A stretch of 64,000 nt of DNA from Propionibacteriaceae bacterium P6A17. Its GTDB lineage: Bacteria > Actinomycetota > Actinomycetes > Propionibacteriales > Propionibacteriaceae. Both the position numbers and the translations under genes were made by a program. The DNA is taken from the NCBI GenBank assembly GCA_000619965.1, contig JHVD01000002.1, positions 1 to 64,000 on the forward strand, written 5' to 3'. The notes beneath the pieces were generated by a model. That model saw only the letters and a list, made by a program, of their open reading frames with translations. It was not told the origin of the DNA and searched no databases. Shown one piece after another: positions 32,876-41,639 of the stretch (position 1 is its first letter; every line of letters begins with the position of its first letter).

Positions 32876-33598
32876 GTGACCAGCCCTAGCCAGCGCCTTG
32901 CCGCGACCCCCATCCACCGTCGTCGCCTCATCGCCGCCGCCGCATGGTCGGCCCCGACCGTACTCGTCGTCAACCACGTGCCCGCCTTCGCCACGTCCGT
33001 CCGGCCGGGCGACTATGCGGCGCTCTTTGACACCCAAGGAGCAAGCACCAACCAGAACGACACCAACGGATCCACATGGCCACACGGCATCCTCAACTGG
33101 CAGGACTCGAGCACGCGGCGTGCGCGGTTCCAATTGGGCATGCAGATGATGCTCTTTTCGACGCCCGCATACGACGTCGCACCTAACGACGTATACAAGA
33201 ACTGGACCTCTGGTCCGATCACCGTCCAGGTGAAGGTCAACACTGAGATGTTCACGATTCTGACCGACTTCGATACCTGGGAGGATGAGCCCGACAACAA
33301 CAGCCCCGCTTGGGCTTTTGCGGGGCAGACTTCCGACGGGCAATGGACGACACTGACTTTCACGCACCCCGAGATCGCCTACAACGGAAACACCCTGGGC
33401 ATGCCGACGCAGACGGGCGGATTTGAGTTCTACCTCGAGCCCAAGGAGTTGCCGCTCCCGAAGGTGGGTCTCCCTGCCGTACAGCCAGGGAACGGACGCC
33501 AGGGGACCCCGGACATTCACGTCACCGTCTCATCGGGGCTCCAGCAGGGTGCTGAGATCCCGTACGTGCAGGTTGATTCGGGGGCAGAGGGGCTCTGA
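32876..33598 (+). CDS. Predicted Tat-exported protein of unknown function
   Basis: This 240-residue protein has GTG 32876 chosen because it places a twin-arginine type signal at the N-terminus: TPIHRRRLIAAAAWSAPTVL, then VPAFA cleavage at about residue 42. The mature part is beta-rich with many Asn, Thr, Asp and Trp (NWQDSSTRRARFQLGMQMML; ITVQVKVNTEMFTILTDFDT; GQWTTLTFTHPEIAYNGNTL), suggesting a folded extracellular domain. Codon use is less GC-biased than the neighbouring hut genes (GAT, ACT, CAA, TTT occur often), hinting at later acquisition. It interrupts the hut cluster and is bracketed by a 24-bp direct repeat. No family recognised. Confidence 0.65.
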   Translation: MTSPSQRLAATPIHRRRLIAAAAWSAPTVLVVNHVPAFATSVRPGDYAALFDTQGASTNQNDTNGSTWPHGILNWQDSSTRRARFQLGMQMMLFSTPAYDVAPNDVYKNWTSGPITVQVKVNTEMFTILTDFDTWEDEPDNNSPAWAFAGQTSDGQWTTLTFTHPEIAYNGNTLGMPTQTGGFEFYLEPKELPLPKVGLPAVQPGNGRQGTPDIHVTVSSGLQQGAEIPYVQVDSGAEGL

Positions 33599-33607
33599 TC
33601 GGCCCCC

Positions 33608-33631
33608 GCCGCGGGTGGGCGAGGCGTCGGC
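33608..33631. repeat. 24-bp direct repeat, right copy
   Basis: Identical to 32750-32773; it begins 10 bp after the stop codon of the exported-protein gene and precedes the IclR-type regulator. Confidence 0.75.
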
Positions 33632-33704
33632 CCCGGTTCGCTCCCGCTGGTGCACACTGTGTCCAATGCCGGCGCCCGCCCGGCGGTGTGTTGGAGGTGG
33701 ATCG

Positions 33705-34448
33705 GTGAGCAAGGTGCCGGCGGCGGATGCGACGCTTGCCGTCCTCACGTATCTGGCAGGTCAGACGCGCCCCGTCGCGGCGAGCCGGATCGCGGCGGAG
33801 CTGGGGCTGCCGCGTTCGAGCACCTACGACCTCCTCGGGGCGCTGGTCGAGGGCGGCTTCGCCATCCACTATGAGCACGAGCGCGCCTTTGGGCTCGGCG
33901 CGGCCGCCTACGAGCTGAGCTCCGCGTACCAGCGGCAGGCGCCGTTGGCGGTCTTCGGGCGCCGGGCGACCGACGGGGTGGTCGCCGAGGTGGGGGAGTC
34001 GACGCATCTGGCCGTCCTGCACGGGCGCGACGTGCTGTACGTCGTCGAGTCGCGCGCGCCGGGTCGGCCGTCGCTGGTGACGGACGTGGGCGTGCGCCTT
34101 CCCGCCCACCTCACCGCGTCCGGGCGCGCGCTGCTGGCGGCGCTGCCGACGGCGCAGCTGCGCGCGGTCTACGACGGGGTGCGCGAGCTGGAGGTGCGCG
34201 AGCCGACGGCGGGCCTCGGCTGGAGCGCGGCCCGGGTGCTGTCCGAGGCGAAGGAGACCCGCGAGCGGGGGCATGCCGTCGAGGATGGGGAGATCACGCC
34301 GGGGATGGCGTCGGTGGCGGTCGCGGTTCGCGGGCGCACGGGCTGGCCGATCGCGGCACTCGCGGTGACGTTCGCCGCAGGCACCGACGTCGACGCGCTG
34401 CCTGCGCTGCGCCGCGCGGCCGCCAAGCTGGAGCGCTCGCTCGCCTGA
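33705..34448 (+). CDS. IclR-family regulator, probable hut regulator
   Basis: This 247-residue regulator has an N-terminal winged helix (about 10-65: [20 protein letters not shown] then [20 protein letters not shown]) and a C-terminal IclR effector domain with [37 protein letters not shown] and [23 protein letters not shown] 33705 is set by GGAGG 8 nt upstream. It sits 127 nt before hutU in the same direction, so it most likely senses urocanate or a related intermediate and controls the hut genes; that role is inferred from position. ACACTGTGT (33654-33662) upstream is a possible autoregulatory site. Confidence 0.88.
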   Translation: MSKVPAADATLAVLTYLAGQTRPVAASRIAAELGLPRSSTYDLLGALVEGGFAIHYEHERAFGLGAAAYELSSAYQRQAPLAVFGRRATDGVVAEVGESTHLAVLHGRDVLYVVESRAPGRPSLVTDVGVRLPAHLTASGRALLAALPTAQLRAVYDGVRELEVREPTAGLGWSAARVLSEAKETRERGHAVEDGEITPGMASVAVAVRGRTGWPIAALAVTFAAGTDVDALPALRRAAAKLERSLA

Positions 34449-34462
34449 ACCCGCACCCGCCT

Positions 34463-34478
34463 GTCCGAAACCTCGGAC
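34463..34478. promoter_or_regulatory. GTCCGA-AACC-TCGGAC inverted repeat upstream of hutU
   Basis: Perfect 6-bp arms in the gap between the IclR-type gene and hutU. It could be the regulator's operator or a small terminator of the regulator gene. The dispersed 18-bp word follows at 34488-34505. Confidence 0.4.
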
Positions 34479-34487
34479 GCGCATCGG

Positions 34488-34505
34488 CCGCGGGACGTCG
34501 TCGGG
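34488..34505. repeat. Dispersed 18-bp word, copy 2
   Basis: CCGCGGGACGTCGTCGGG, identical to 14201-14218 and 46265-46282, in the gap before hutU. Confidence 0.6.
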
Positions 34506-34575
34506 GCCGCCACAGGCTGGCACCTCCTGCCCGCCAGTGGTGGGCTGTCCCCATCGACGATTGAAGGAGGCGAGG

Positions 34576-36246
34576 ATGTCCCGCACCGTCCGCGCGCCCC
34601 GCGGCACCGAGCTCACCGCGAAGTCGTGGTCCACCGAGGCCCCGATGCGCATGCTCATGAACAACCTCGACCCCGAGGTGGCCGAGCGCCCCGAGGACCT
34701 CGTCGTCTACGGCGGCACCGGCCGCGCCGCCCGAAGCTGGGAGGCATTCGACGCCATCGTCGCCACCCTGCGCGAGCTCGGCGACGACGAGACGCTGCTC
34801 GTGCAGTCGGGCAAGCCCGTCGGCGTCGTGCGCACCAACCGCTGGGCCCCGCGAGTGCTCATCGCCAACTCCAACCTCGTCGGCGACTGGGCCAACTGGG
34901 AGCACTTCCGCAAGCTGGAGGCCGAAGGGCTCATGATGTACGGCCAGATGACGGCTGGCTCGTGGATCTACATCGCCACCCAGGGCATCCTCCAGGGCAC
35001 CTTCGAGACGTTCGGGGCCGTCGCGCGCAAGCGCTTCGACGGGTCCCTCGCCGGCACCCTCACCCTCACCGCCGGCTGCGGCGGCATGGGCGGCGCGCAG
35101 CCGCTGGCCGTCACCCTCAACGGCGGGGTCGTCATCATCGTCGAGTGCGACCGCGCCCGTCTCGAGCGCCGCCAGGCGAAGCGCTACCTCGACGAGATCG
35201 CCGCCTCCGTCGACGACGCCGTCGCACGCGCCAACGCCGCCAAGGCCGAGCGTCGCCCCCTCTCGATCGGGGTCGTGGGCAACGCCGCCGAGGTCTTCCC
35301 CGAGCTGCTGCGACGCCACCGCGCCGGCGAACTGCACGTCGACGTCGTCACCGACCAGACCTCCGCCCACGACCCGCTGAGCTACCTCCCCGTCGGGATC
35401 TCCGTTGACGAGTGGCGCGACGAGGCCGTCCGCGATCCCGAGGGCTTCACCGCCAGGGCGCGCGCCTCGATGGCCGCACACGTCGCTGCAATGGTGGAGT
35501 TCCAGGACGAGGGCGCCGAGGTCTTCGACTACGGCAACTCCATCCGCGACGAGGCCCGCAAGCACGGCTACGAGCGCGCGTTCGAGTTTCCGGGCTTCGT
35601 GCCCGCGTACATCCGCCCGCTGTTTTGCGAAGGGCTCGGCCCATTCCGCTGGGTGGCGCTCTCCGGCGACCCGGAGGACATCCGCGTCACCGATCAGGCC
35701 CTGAAAGAGCTGTTCCCCGACAACGAGCACCTCCACCGCTGGCTCGACGCCGCAGGGGAGTACGTCGAGTTCGAGGGGCTCCCGGCACGCATCTGCTGGC
35801 TCGGCTACGGCGAACGCCACAAGGCCGGCCTCCTGTTCAACCAGCTCGTCGCCGACGGCAAGGTGAAGGCGCCGATCGTCATCGGCCGCGACCACCTCGA
35901 CTCCGGCTCCGTCGCCTCCCCCTACCGGGAGACCGAGGGCATGCTCGACGGGACGGATGCCGTCGCCGACTGGCCGCTGCTGAACGCCATGACCGCCGTC
36001 AGCTCCGGCGCGACCTGGGTGTCCATCCACCACGGCGGCGGAGTGGGCATCGGGCGCTCGATCCACGCCGGCCAGGTGGGCCTCGCCGACGGCACCGAGC
36101 TCGCCGCAGCCAAGCTCACCGCACTCCTCACCAACGACCCGGCCCTCGGCGTCCTGCGCCACGTCGACGCCGGCTACTCGCGCGCCGCCGAGGTGGCGAA
36201 GGAGCGCGGCGTGCGCGTGCCCATGACCCCGAGGATCCGCGACTGA
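34576..36246 (+). CDS. hutU: Urocanate hydratase
   Basis: This 556-residue NAD-dependent enzyme converts urocanate to imidazolone propionate, step two of histidine breakdown. Family hallmarks include [60 protein letters not shown], the NAD-binding [20 protein letters not shown] and [23 protein letters not shown] 34576 has a strong AAGGAGG site. Its stop codon overlaps the hutI start (TGATG), and hutH follows, forming a hutU-hutI-hutH operon downstream of the IclR-type gene. Length and motifs are fully normal. Confidence 0.98.
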   Translation: MSRTVRAPRGTELTAKSWSTEAPMRMLMNNLDPEVAERPEDLVVYGGTGRAARSWEAFDAIVATLRELGDDETLLVQSGKPVGVVRTNRWAPRVLIANSNLVGDWANWEHFRKLEAEGLMMYGQMTAGSWIYIATQGILQGTFETFGAVARKRFDGSLAGTLTLTAGCGGMGGAQPLAVTLNGGVVIIVECDRARLERRQAKRYLDEIAASVDDAVARANAAKAERRPLSIGVVGNAAEVFPELLRRHRAGELHVDVVTDQTSAHDPLSYLPVGISVDEWRDEAVRDPEGFTARARASMAAHVAAMVEFQDEGAEVFDYGNSIRDEARKHGYERAFEFPGFVPAYIRPLFCEGLGPFRWVALSGDPEDIRVTDQALKELFPDNEHLHRWLDAAGEYVEFEGLPARICWLGYGERHKAGLLFNQLVADGKVKAPIVIGRDHLDSGSVASPYRETEGMLDGTDAVADWPLLNAMTAVSSGATWVSIHHGGGVGIGRSIHAGQVGLADGTELAAAKLTALLTNDPALGVLRHVDAGYSRAAEVAKERGVRVPMTPRIRD

Positions 36247-37436
36247 TGACGGGGGTTTCGACACGGGCACCAAGTGCCCGGCTCAACCAGCTCCCATCGA
36301 GCACCCTCATCACCGGTATTTCGGAGCTCTGGACTTCCGACGGGCCCCCGCTCCGCGACGCCGCCCTCGTGATCGACGGCGACACCTTCGCCTGGGTCGG
36401 CCCCGCTGACAAGGCCCCCGACGCGGACGCGCGGGTCGACGTCGAGGGCCGCGCCGTCCTGCCCGGCTGGGTGGACTCGCACACCCACCTCGTCTTCGAC
36501 GGCGACCGCTCGGCCGAGTTCGAGGCCCGGATGGCGGGCCAGCGATACGCGGCCGGCGGCATCACCGTCACCACCGACGCCACCCGCGCCGCCTCCGACG
36601 ACCGCCTCGCCGCCCTGCTGCGCCAGCGGGTCCGCGAGGCCCGCGCCGGCGGCACCACGTGCCTCGAGACCAAGACGGGCTACGGGCTCACCGTCGACGA
36701 GGAGGCCCGCGCCGCTCGCATCGCGGCGGCGGAGGTCGACGAGGTGAGCTTCCTCGGCGCCCACGTCGTGCCGCGCGGGGCCGACCCCGACGAGTACGTC
36801 GCACTGGTCACCGGCGACATGCTCGCCGCCGTCCGCGACTACGTCCGCTGGATCGACGTGTTCTGCGAGGAGGGTGCGTTCGACGTGGAGCAGTCCCGTC
36901 GCGTCCTCGACGCCGGCCGCCGGGCAGGCCTTGGCCTGCGCATCCACGGCAACCAGCTCGGCTACTCCGGCGGGGTGGCGCTCGCCGTCGAGCTTGGCGC
37001 AGCCAGCGTCGACCACGTCAACTTCCTCTCCCACGACGACGTCGAGGCGCTCGCCGGCAGCGACACCGTCGCGACAATCCTGCCGGCGTGTGACCTGTCG
37101 ACGCGCATGCCGTTCGCCCCCGCCCGCCGCCTCCTCGACGCCGGCGCGACGATCGCGATCGCCTCCAATTGCAACCCCGGCACCAGCTTCACCTCCAGCA
37201 TGAACTTCTGCGTCGGCACCGCCGTCCTGCAGCAGCACCTCACGCTCGACGAGGCCATCCGCGCGGGCACCGCCGGCGGCGCGAAGGCGCTGCGACGAAG
37301 CGACGTCGGCCGAATCGCGCCAGGCCTCCGCGCCGACCTCCACGTCCTCGACGCCCCCGCCGCCATCCACCTCGCCTACCGCCCCGGCATGCCGCTCACC
37401 CACCAGGTGTGGCGCGCCGGTCGTCGCGAGATCTGA
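36246..37436 (+). CDS. hutI: Imidazolonepropionase
   Basis: This 396-residue metal-dependent amidohydrolase opens imidazolone propionate to formimidoylglutamate. The domain begins near residue 19 ([15 protein letters not shown]), with metal site [20 protein letters not shown] (about 79-98), [33 protein letters not shown] and the late [23 protein letters not shown] 36246 overlaps the hutU stop codon. Residues about 4-15 ([11 protein letters not shown]) are encoded by a REP-like palindromic sequence of the type usually found between actinobacterial genes, and no alternative start exists between it and the domain; it looks like an intergenic repeat captured as an N-terminal extension. Confidence 0.96.
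   Translation: MTGVSTRAPSARLNQLPSSTLITGISELWTSDGPPLRDAALVIDGDTFAWVGPADKAPDADARVDVEGRAVLPGWVDSHTHLVFDGDRSAEFEARMAGQRYAAGGITVTTDATRAASDDRLAALLRQRVREARAGGTTCLETKTGYGLTVDEEARAARIAAAEVDEVSFLGAHVVPRGADPDEYVALVTGDMLAAVRDYVRWIDVFCEEGAFDVEQSRRVLDAGRRAGLGLRIHGNQLGYSGGVALAVELGAASVDHVNFLSHDDVEALAGSDTVATILPACDLSTRMPFAPARRLLDAGATIAIASNCNPGTSFTSSMNFCVGTAVLQQHLTLDEAIRAGTAGGAKALRRSDVGRIAPGLRADLHVLDAPAAIHLAYRPGMPLTHQVWRAGRREI
36254..36290. repeat. REP-like palindromic repeat inside the hutI 5' end
   Basis: GGTTTCGACACGGGCAC, loop CAA, then GTGCCC and GGCTCAACCAG: GGGCAC/GTGCCC form the stem and GGTT/AACC the outer ends. Sequences of the form GGTTTCGA...CTCAACCA are common intergenic repeats in Actinobacteria as I know them. 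Confidence 0.5.
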
Positions 37437-37464
37437 TCCCAACCCGCATCCGACAAGGAGATCC

Positions 37465-38991
37465 ATGACCGTCACCCTGTCCCTCGCCGCGCCCGTCACC
37501 GCAACCGACGTCGTCGCCGTCGCCCGCCACGACGCCCAGGTCGTGCTCGGCGACGACTGCCGCGCCGAGATCGAGCGCGTCCGTGCGCACGTCGATGCGC
37601 TCGCCGCCGGCGAGACCCCGATCTACGGTGTCTCCACCGGCTTCGGCGCCCTCGCGGACACGTCGATCCCGAAGGACATGCGCGCGCAGCTCCAGCGCTC
37701 GCTCGTCCGCTCGCACGCCGCAGGCTCGGGGCCGGAGGTGGAGCGGGAGGTGGTCCGGGCGTTGATGTTCCTGCGTATCCGCACGCTTGCCAGCGGCCGG
37801 ACGGGGGTGCGACCCATCGTCGCCGACACCTACCTGGGCATCCTCAACGCCGGCATCACGCCGATTGTCCATGAGTTCGGCTCGCTGGGCTGCTCCGGCG
37901 ACCTCGCCCCGCTCGCGCACTGCGCGCTCGTGCTCATGGGGGAGGGCCGCGCCCGCGACGCGCGCGGTGTCGAGCGCCCCGTGCCCGAACTGCTCGCCGA
38001 GGCCGGCATTGAGCCGGTCGAGCTCGCGGAGAAGGAGGGGCTCGCGCTCATCAACGGCACCGACGGCATGCTCGGCCAGCTCGTCATGGCGCTCGCCGAC
38101 CTCGACGAACTCGTCAAGGCCGCCGACCTCACCTGCTCGCTCACCGTCCAGGCCATCCGCGGCCGCGACACCGTCTTCGCGCCCGAGCTGCACACGCCGC
38201 TGCGCCCCCACCCCGGCCAGGCCGCGTCGGCCGCCAACATCCACCGGCTGCTGCAGGGCTCGCAGATCGTCGCCGACGTGCTCGCCGAAGGCTCGCGCGT
38301 GCAGGACGCCTACTCGATCCGCTGCGCGCCGCAGGTCGCGGGCGGCGTCCGCGACACCATCGCCCACGCCCGCACCGTCGCCGACCGTGAGCTCGCCGCC
38401 GCCATCGACAACCCCGTCGTGCTCGCCGACGGCACCATCACCAGCAACGGCAACTTCCACGGCGCCCCCGTCGCCTACGTGCTCGACTTCCTCGCCGTCG
38501 TCGCCGCCGACCTCGCCAGCATCGCCGAGCGACGCACCGACCGGCTCCTCGACAAGTCGCGCTCGCACGGGCTGCCGCCGTTCCTCGCCGACGACCCCGG
38601 CGTCGACTCCGGCTTCATGATCGCCCAGTACACGCAGGCGGCGCTCGTCGCGGAGATGAAGCGCCTCGCCGTGCCCGCGTCCGCAGACTCGATCCCCAGC
38701 TCGGCCATGCAGGAGGACCACGTCTCGCTCGGCTGGCACGCGGCGCGCAAGCTCAGGCTCGCCGTCGATCATCTCCGACGGGTCCTCGCCATCGAGCTGC
38801 TCGCCGCCGCCCGCGGCATCGACCTCCGCGCCCCGCTCCAGCCCTCCGAGCCAGCCCGACGAGTCATCTCCCGTCTGCGGAAGGTCGTCTCCGGCCCCGG
38901 CCCGGACCGCTTCCTCGCGCCCGACATCGAGGCCACGGTGCAGATGCTGGCCGACGGCTCCCTGCTCGAGGCGGTTGGTGACTTGGGTTGA
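37465..38991 (+). CDS. hutH: Histidine ammonia-lyase
   Basis: This 508-residue enzyme deaminates histidine to urocanate using the self-formed MIO cofactor. TPIYGVSTGFGALADTSIPK (about 51-70) opens the family, and the MIO region reads GSLGCSGDLAPLAH with Cys143-Ser144-Gly145 in place of the common Ala-Ser-Gly. Further conserved segments are QDAYSIRCAPQVAGGVRDTI, SNGNFHGAPVAYVLDFLAVV and SSAMQEDHVSLGWHAARKLR. ATG 37465 has AAGGAGA upstream. It is the third gene of the hutUIH run and is followed by a small membrane-protein reading frame. Confidence 0.97.
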   Translation: MTVTLSLAAPVTATDVVAVARHDAQVVLGDDCRAEIERVRAHVDALAAGETPIYGVSTGFGALADTSIPKDMRAQLQRSLVRSHAAGSGPEVEREVVRALMFLRIRTLASGRTGVRPIVADTYLGILNAGITPIVHEFGSLGCSGDLAPLAHCALVLMGEGRARDARGVERPVPELLAEAGIEPVELAEKEGLALINGTDGMLGQLVMALADLDELVKAADLTCSLTVQAIRGRDTVFAPELHTPLRPHPGQAASAANIHRLLQGSQIVADVLAEGSRVQDAYSIRCAPQVAGGVRDTIAHARTVADRELAAAIDNPVVLADGTITSNGNFHGAPVAYVLDFLAVVAADLASIAERRTDRLLDKSRSHGLPPFLADDPGVDSGFMIAQYTQAALVAEMKRLAVPASADSIPSSAMQEDHVSLGWHAARKLRLAVDHLRRVLAIELLAAARGIDLRAPLQPSEPARRVISRLRKVVSGPGPDRFLAPDIEATVQMLADGSLLEAVGDLG

Positions 38992-39053
38992 GAAGATCCA
39001 AGAGTCTCATCGGAAAGGATCCTGAGTTGAGTCCCCGATAGTGGTGTAGCGCG

Positions 39054-39326
39054 GTGGCCGCCGTGATCGTCGCGGGGAGGCTTCGGCGGACCGCCCGGTT
39101 GCTGCTTGCAGCTACGCTTGCCGGGCTGATCCTGTGGATCGCCGCCACGGCGTCCTTCATTGCTTACCGCGCGATCGACGGCTGCACATCGGCCCTCGAC
39201 ACGATGGCGCGAGTGCGCCTCGAACGCACCTATCTGCCTTGGTCCGACGAACTGCGATGCAGTAACAAGCTCGGGCCGGAGCAGGGGACGCTCAGGGGCT
39301 GGGATCTGCTCCACGTCCGAGCATGA
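39054..39326 (+). CDS. Possible small membrane protein
   Basis: This 90-residue reading frame from GTG 39054 has a basic start (GRLRRTAR), one clear hydrophobic helix (about 15-42, LLLAATLAGLILWIAATASF) and a soluble tail with two Cys. A terminator hairpin begins 3 nt after its stop codon, which supports a real transcript ending here, though that hairpin could also serve the genes from the right. The ribosome binding site is weak (GCGGT). No family recognised. Confidence 0.45.
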   Translation: MAAVIVAGRLRRTARLLLAATLAGLILWIAATASFIAYRAIDGCTSALDTMARVRLERTYLPWSDELRCSNKLGPEQGTLRGWDLLHVRA

Positions 39327-39328
39327 GG

Positions 39329-39361
39329 CGACCCCCGGACCACTCGCGTGGCCGGGGGTCG
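39329..39361. terminator. Bidirectional terminator hairpin
   Basis: CGACCCCCGG (39329-39338) pairs with CCGGGGGTCG (39352-39361). It lies between the small membrane-protein frame and the 3' end of the NSS transporter operon on the other strand. Confidence 0.7.
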
Positions 39362-39386
39362 TCGTCGCGCCGCACAGGGGAACGGA

Positions 39387-39536
39387 TCACGAGGGCGGGT
39401 TGAGCGGCCGCCCGTGATCGTCGAGGAGCTGCACGGAGCCCTCGGGGTGCTTGAGCAGGAAGACGATCGCGAACGCGAGGCCTCCCCACACGATGGCGAT
39501 GGCGAGGACCATCATGATGATTGCGCTGGTGCTCAT
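39387..39536 (-). CDS. metS: MetS-type small subunit of NSS transporter
   Basis: This 49-residue protein starts [20 protein letters not shown], one membrane helix (about 5-28), then a short cytoplasmic tail ([20 protein letters not shown]). Size, sequence style and position match MetS, the small partner of the MetP neurotransmitter:sodium symporter for methionine and alanine in Corynebacterium. ATG 39536 overlaps the transporter stop codon by four bases (ATGA), so the two are translationally coupled. It is the last gene of the operon before a terminator. Confidence 0.85.
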   Translation of the reverse strand: MSTSAIIMMVLAIAIVWGGLAFAIVFLLKHPEGSVQLLDDHGRPLNPPS

Positions 39537-41221
39537 CGCGCTGCCTCCTCGGACGTGGGGATCTGTGCCCGGCGCGCCGGCGGCTCCGGCGGCAGGGACT
39601 CGTTGTCGATGATCGGGTTGGCGCGCGCCTCCTCGACGCGGCCCGCGTCGACGAGACGGTCGAGGATGGGCGACGGGATCAGGTCACCGTCGGAATCCAC
39701 CTTCGCAGCGTTCGACTTCGCCGGCCACGGCAGCACGCTCAGCACGATCGCGCCGACGACGAGCAGGCCCGCCATGCCCCAACCGAACGTGTTCACGAAG
39801 CCTTGCGGCATGCCGCCGTACCCCTCGGTGAGCACCTTCTGCAGCTCGCCGATCAGGATGTAGCCCAGCACGACCGGCGAGACGCCGCCGACGAGGAGCT
39901 GCCACACGCGCCCCACCTTGAACGAGCTGGAACGGTTGAGGTGGTTGCGCAGCGTCGGCAGCGCGGCGAAGCCCGCAGTCAGCGTCACGGCGGCCACGAG
40001 CGCGGCGGCCACGATGCCGAAGTTGTTGACGAACGCATCCATCACGTCGAGCAGGTTCAGGCCCGTCGTCGTCGGGAACAGGAACAGCGAGACGAGCGCC
40101 ATCGGGATGCCGACGACGAGCACCGCCGGGACCCGCGCCAGACCGAACTTGTCCTGGACCGCGGCGATGATGACCTCGACGATGGAGATCATCGACGTGA
40201 ACGCCGCGAACACCAGCGAACCGAAGAACAGGACACCGATGACGGTGCCGAGAGCGCCCGCCTGATTGATGATCGTCGGGAAGGCAATGAACGCCAGCCC
40301 GATGCCAGCACCCGCCACCTCCTGCACCGGCTGTCCGGCGGTCTGCGCCATGAAGCCCAGCGCCGCGAACACGCCGATGCCGGCGAGGATCTCGAACGAC
40401 GAGTTGGCGAAGCCGACGACGAGCCCCGAGCCCGTGAGGTCGGTGTCCTTCTTCAGATACGACGAGTAGGTCAGCATGATGCCGAACGCCACCGAAAGCG
40501 AGAAGAAGATCTGCCCGTAGGCCGCCACCCACACGCTCGAGTTCGTCAGCGCCGACCAGTCGGGGGTGAACAGCGCGTCGAGGCCCTGCGCGGCGCCCGG
40601 CAGCGTGAGACCGATGACGACGAGCGCGACGAACATCACGACGAGGATCGGCATGAAGATCACCGACGTGCCCGCGATGCCCTTCTGGACACCGAGCGCG
40701 AGGACGGCCACGACGGCCACCCACACGATGATGAGCGGAATCAGCACGCCGGGTACGAAGTCAAAGCCCAGGTGCGCGTCGGCCGCGCCCAGCGACTGCG
40801 TGTATTCCCCGATGAAGAACGTGCCCGGGTCGTCGCCCCAGGCGCGCGTGAACGAGAAGATGAAGTACTGCGCGGCCCAACCGAGGATCACCGCGTAGTA
40901 GATGCCGATGATCACGCAGATGAGGACCTGCCACCAGCCGATCGGCTCGGTGAGCCGGTGCAGGCGACGAAACGACAGCGGCGCCGACGCCCGGTAGCGG
41001 TGGCCGATCGCGTAGTCGAGGAACAGCAGCGGAATGCCCGCGGTCAGCAGCGCCACGATGTAGGGCAGGATGAACGCGCCGCCGCCATTGGAATAGGCGA
41101 CGTAGGGGAAGCGCCAGATGTTGCCCAAGCCGACGGCGGAGCCGATGGCGGCCAGGATGAACGCAGTGCGCCCCGAGAAGGCTCCGCGGTTCGCGCGGTT
41201 GCCAGAAGAGAGTTCGCTCAT
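39533..41221 (-). CDS. metP: Sodium-dependent NSS amino-acid transporter (MetP type)
   Basis: This 562-residue neurotransmitter:sodium symporter has 11-12 membrane helices. The Na+ and substrate signature lies in helix 1: [20 protein letters not shown] (about 22-41), followed by [20 protein letters not shown] and, in helix 6, [20 protein letters not shown]. With the 49-residue partner directly downstream it matches MetPS, a methionine/alanine importer. A GGAGGG site precedes ATG 41221. The C-terminal tail is hydrophilic and acidic ([20 protein letters not shown]). Substrate is inferred from the MetS partner. Confidence 0.93.
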   Translation of the reverse strand: MSELSSGNRANRGAFSGRTAFILAAIGSAVGLGNIWRFPYVAYSNGGGAFILPYIVALLTAGIPLLFLDYAIGHRYRASAPLSFRRLHRLTEPIGWWQVLICVIIGIYYAVILGWAAQYFIFSFTRAWGDDPGTFFIGEYTQSLGAADAHLGFDFVPGVLIPLIIVWVAVVAVLALGVQKGIAGTSVIFMPILVVMFVALVVIGLTLPGAAQGLDALFTPDWSALTNSSVWVAAYGQIFFSLSVAFGIMLTYSSYLKKDTDLTGSGLVVGFANSSFEILAGIGVFAALGFMAQTAGQPVQEVAGAGIGLAFIAFPTIINQAGALGTVIGVLFFGSLVFAAFTSMISIVEVIIAAVQDKFGLARVPAVLVVGIPMALVSLFLFPTTTGLNLLDVMDAFVNNFGIVAAALVAAVTLTAGFAALPTLRNHLNRSSSFKVGRVWQLLVGGVSPVVLGYILIGELQKVLTEGYGGMPQGFVNTFGWGMAGLLVVGAIVLSVLPWPAKSNAAKVDSDGDLIPSPILDRLVDAGRVEEARANPIIDNESLPPEPPARRAQIPTSEEAAR

Positions 41222-41317
41222 GGTTTCCCTCCGGGAGATGGTTGATCCGGAACCTACTCCCATTCCAGCAAGTGAGACCCCACTGCCCGCTAGGCGGACA
41301 GTCGGGGGCCGCGAGCC

Positions 41318-41399
41318 GAGCATGCAGGGAGCCGAGGGGCGTCGTCGGGGAGGGGGGGTGCGGGCGAGCACGCAGGGAGCCGAGGGACGTCGTCGGGGA
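41318..41399. repeat. 34-bp direct repeat carrying near-copies of the dispersed word
   Basis: Copies at 41318-41351 and 41366-41399 (48-bp period, two mismatches) each contain GCAGGGAGCCGAGGG followed by (A/G)... CGTCGTCGGGGA, i.e. CCGAGGGGCGTCGTCGGG at 41332 and CCGAGGGACGTCGTCGGG at 41380. Confidence 0.65.
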
Positions 41400-41414
41400 T
41401 GGTGGCGAAACGAA

Positions 41415-41436
41415 AAACGCCCCCGCGGGGGCGTTT
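41415..41436 (-). terminator. Terminator of tRNA-Ser
   Basis: A 22-bp perfect palindrome AAACGCCCCCG/CGGGGGCGTTT, followed on the minus strand by more T residues (TTTTT), lies 4 nt after the tRNA 3' end: a classic intrinsic terminator. Confidence 0.85.
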
Positions 41437-41440
41437 CCAG

Positions 41441-41525
41441 CGGAGGATACGAGATTCGAACTCGTGAGGGCGTGAACCCAACCCGCTTTCCAAGCGAGCG
41501 CCATAGGCCTCTAGGCGAATCCTCC
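41441..41525 (-). tRNA. tRNA-Ser (GGA anticodon)
   Basis: The 85-nt class II tRNA has acceptor GGAGGAT/ATCCTCC with discriminator G, D-arm with GCCTAGAGGCC, anticodon loop TTGGAAA (GGA), a long variable arm (GGTTGGGTTCACGCCCTC) and T-loop GAGTTCGAATCTC. CCA is not encoded. Confidence 0.95.
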
Positions 41526-41639
41526 AAGGGGAAACCCTACCCGATGCAGGCAACCGTGGGCAAAGCGTCGCGGAGGCGCCCCGACGGGTAGCCTTGCGCC
41601 ATTGTCCTGGGCAGGGTCGCAAGGCGGAAGTGAGGTGCC

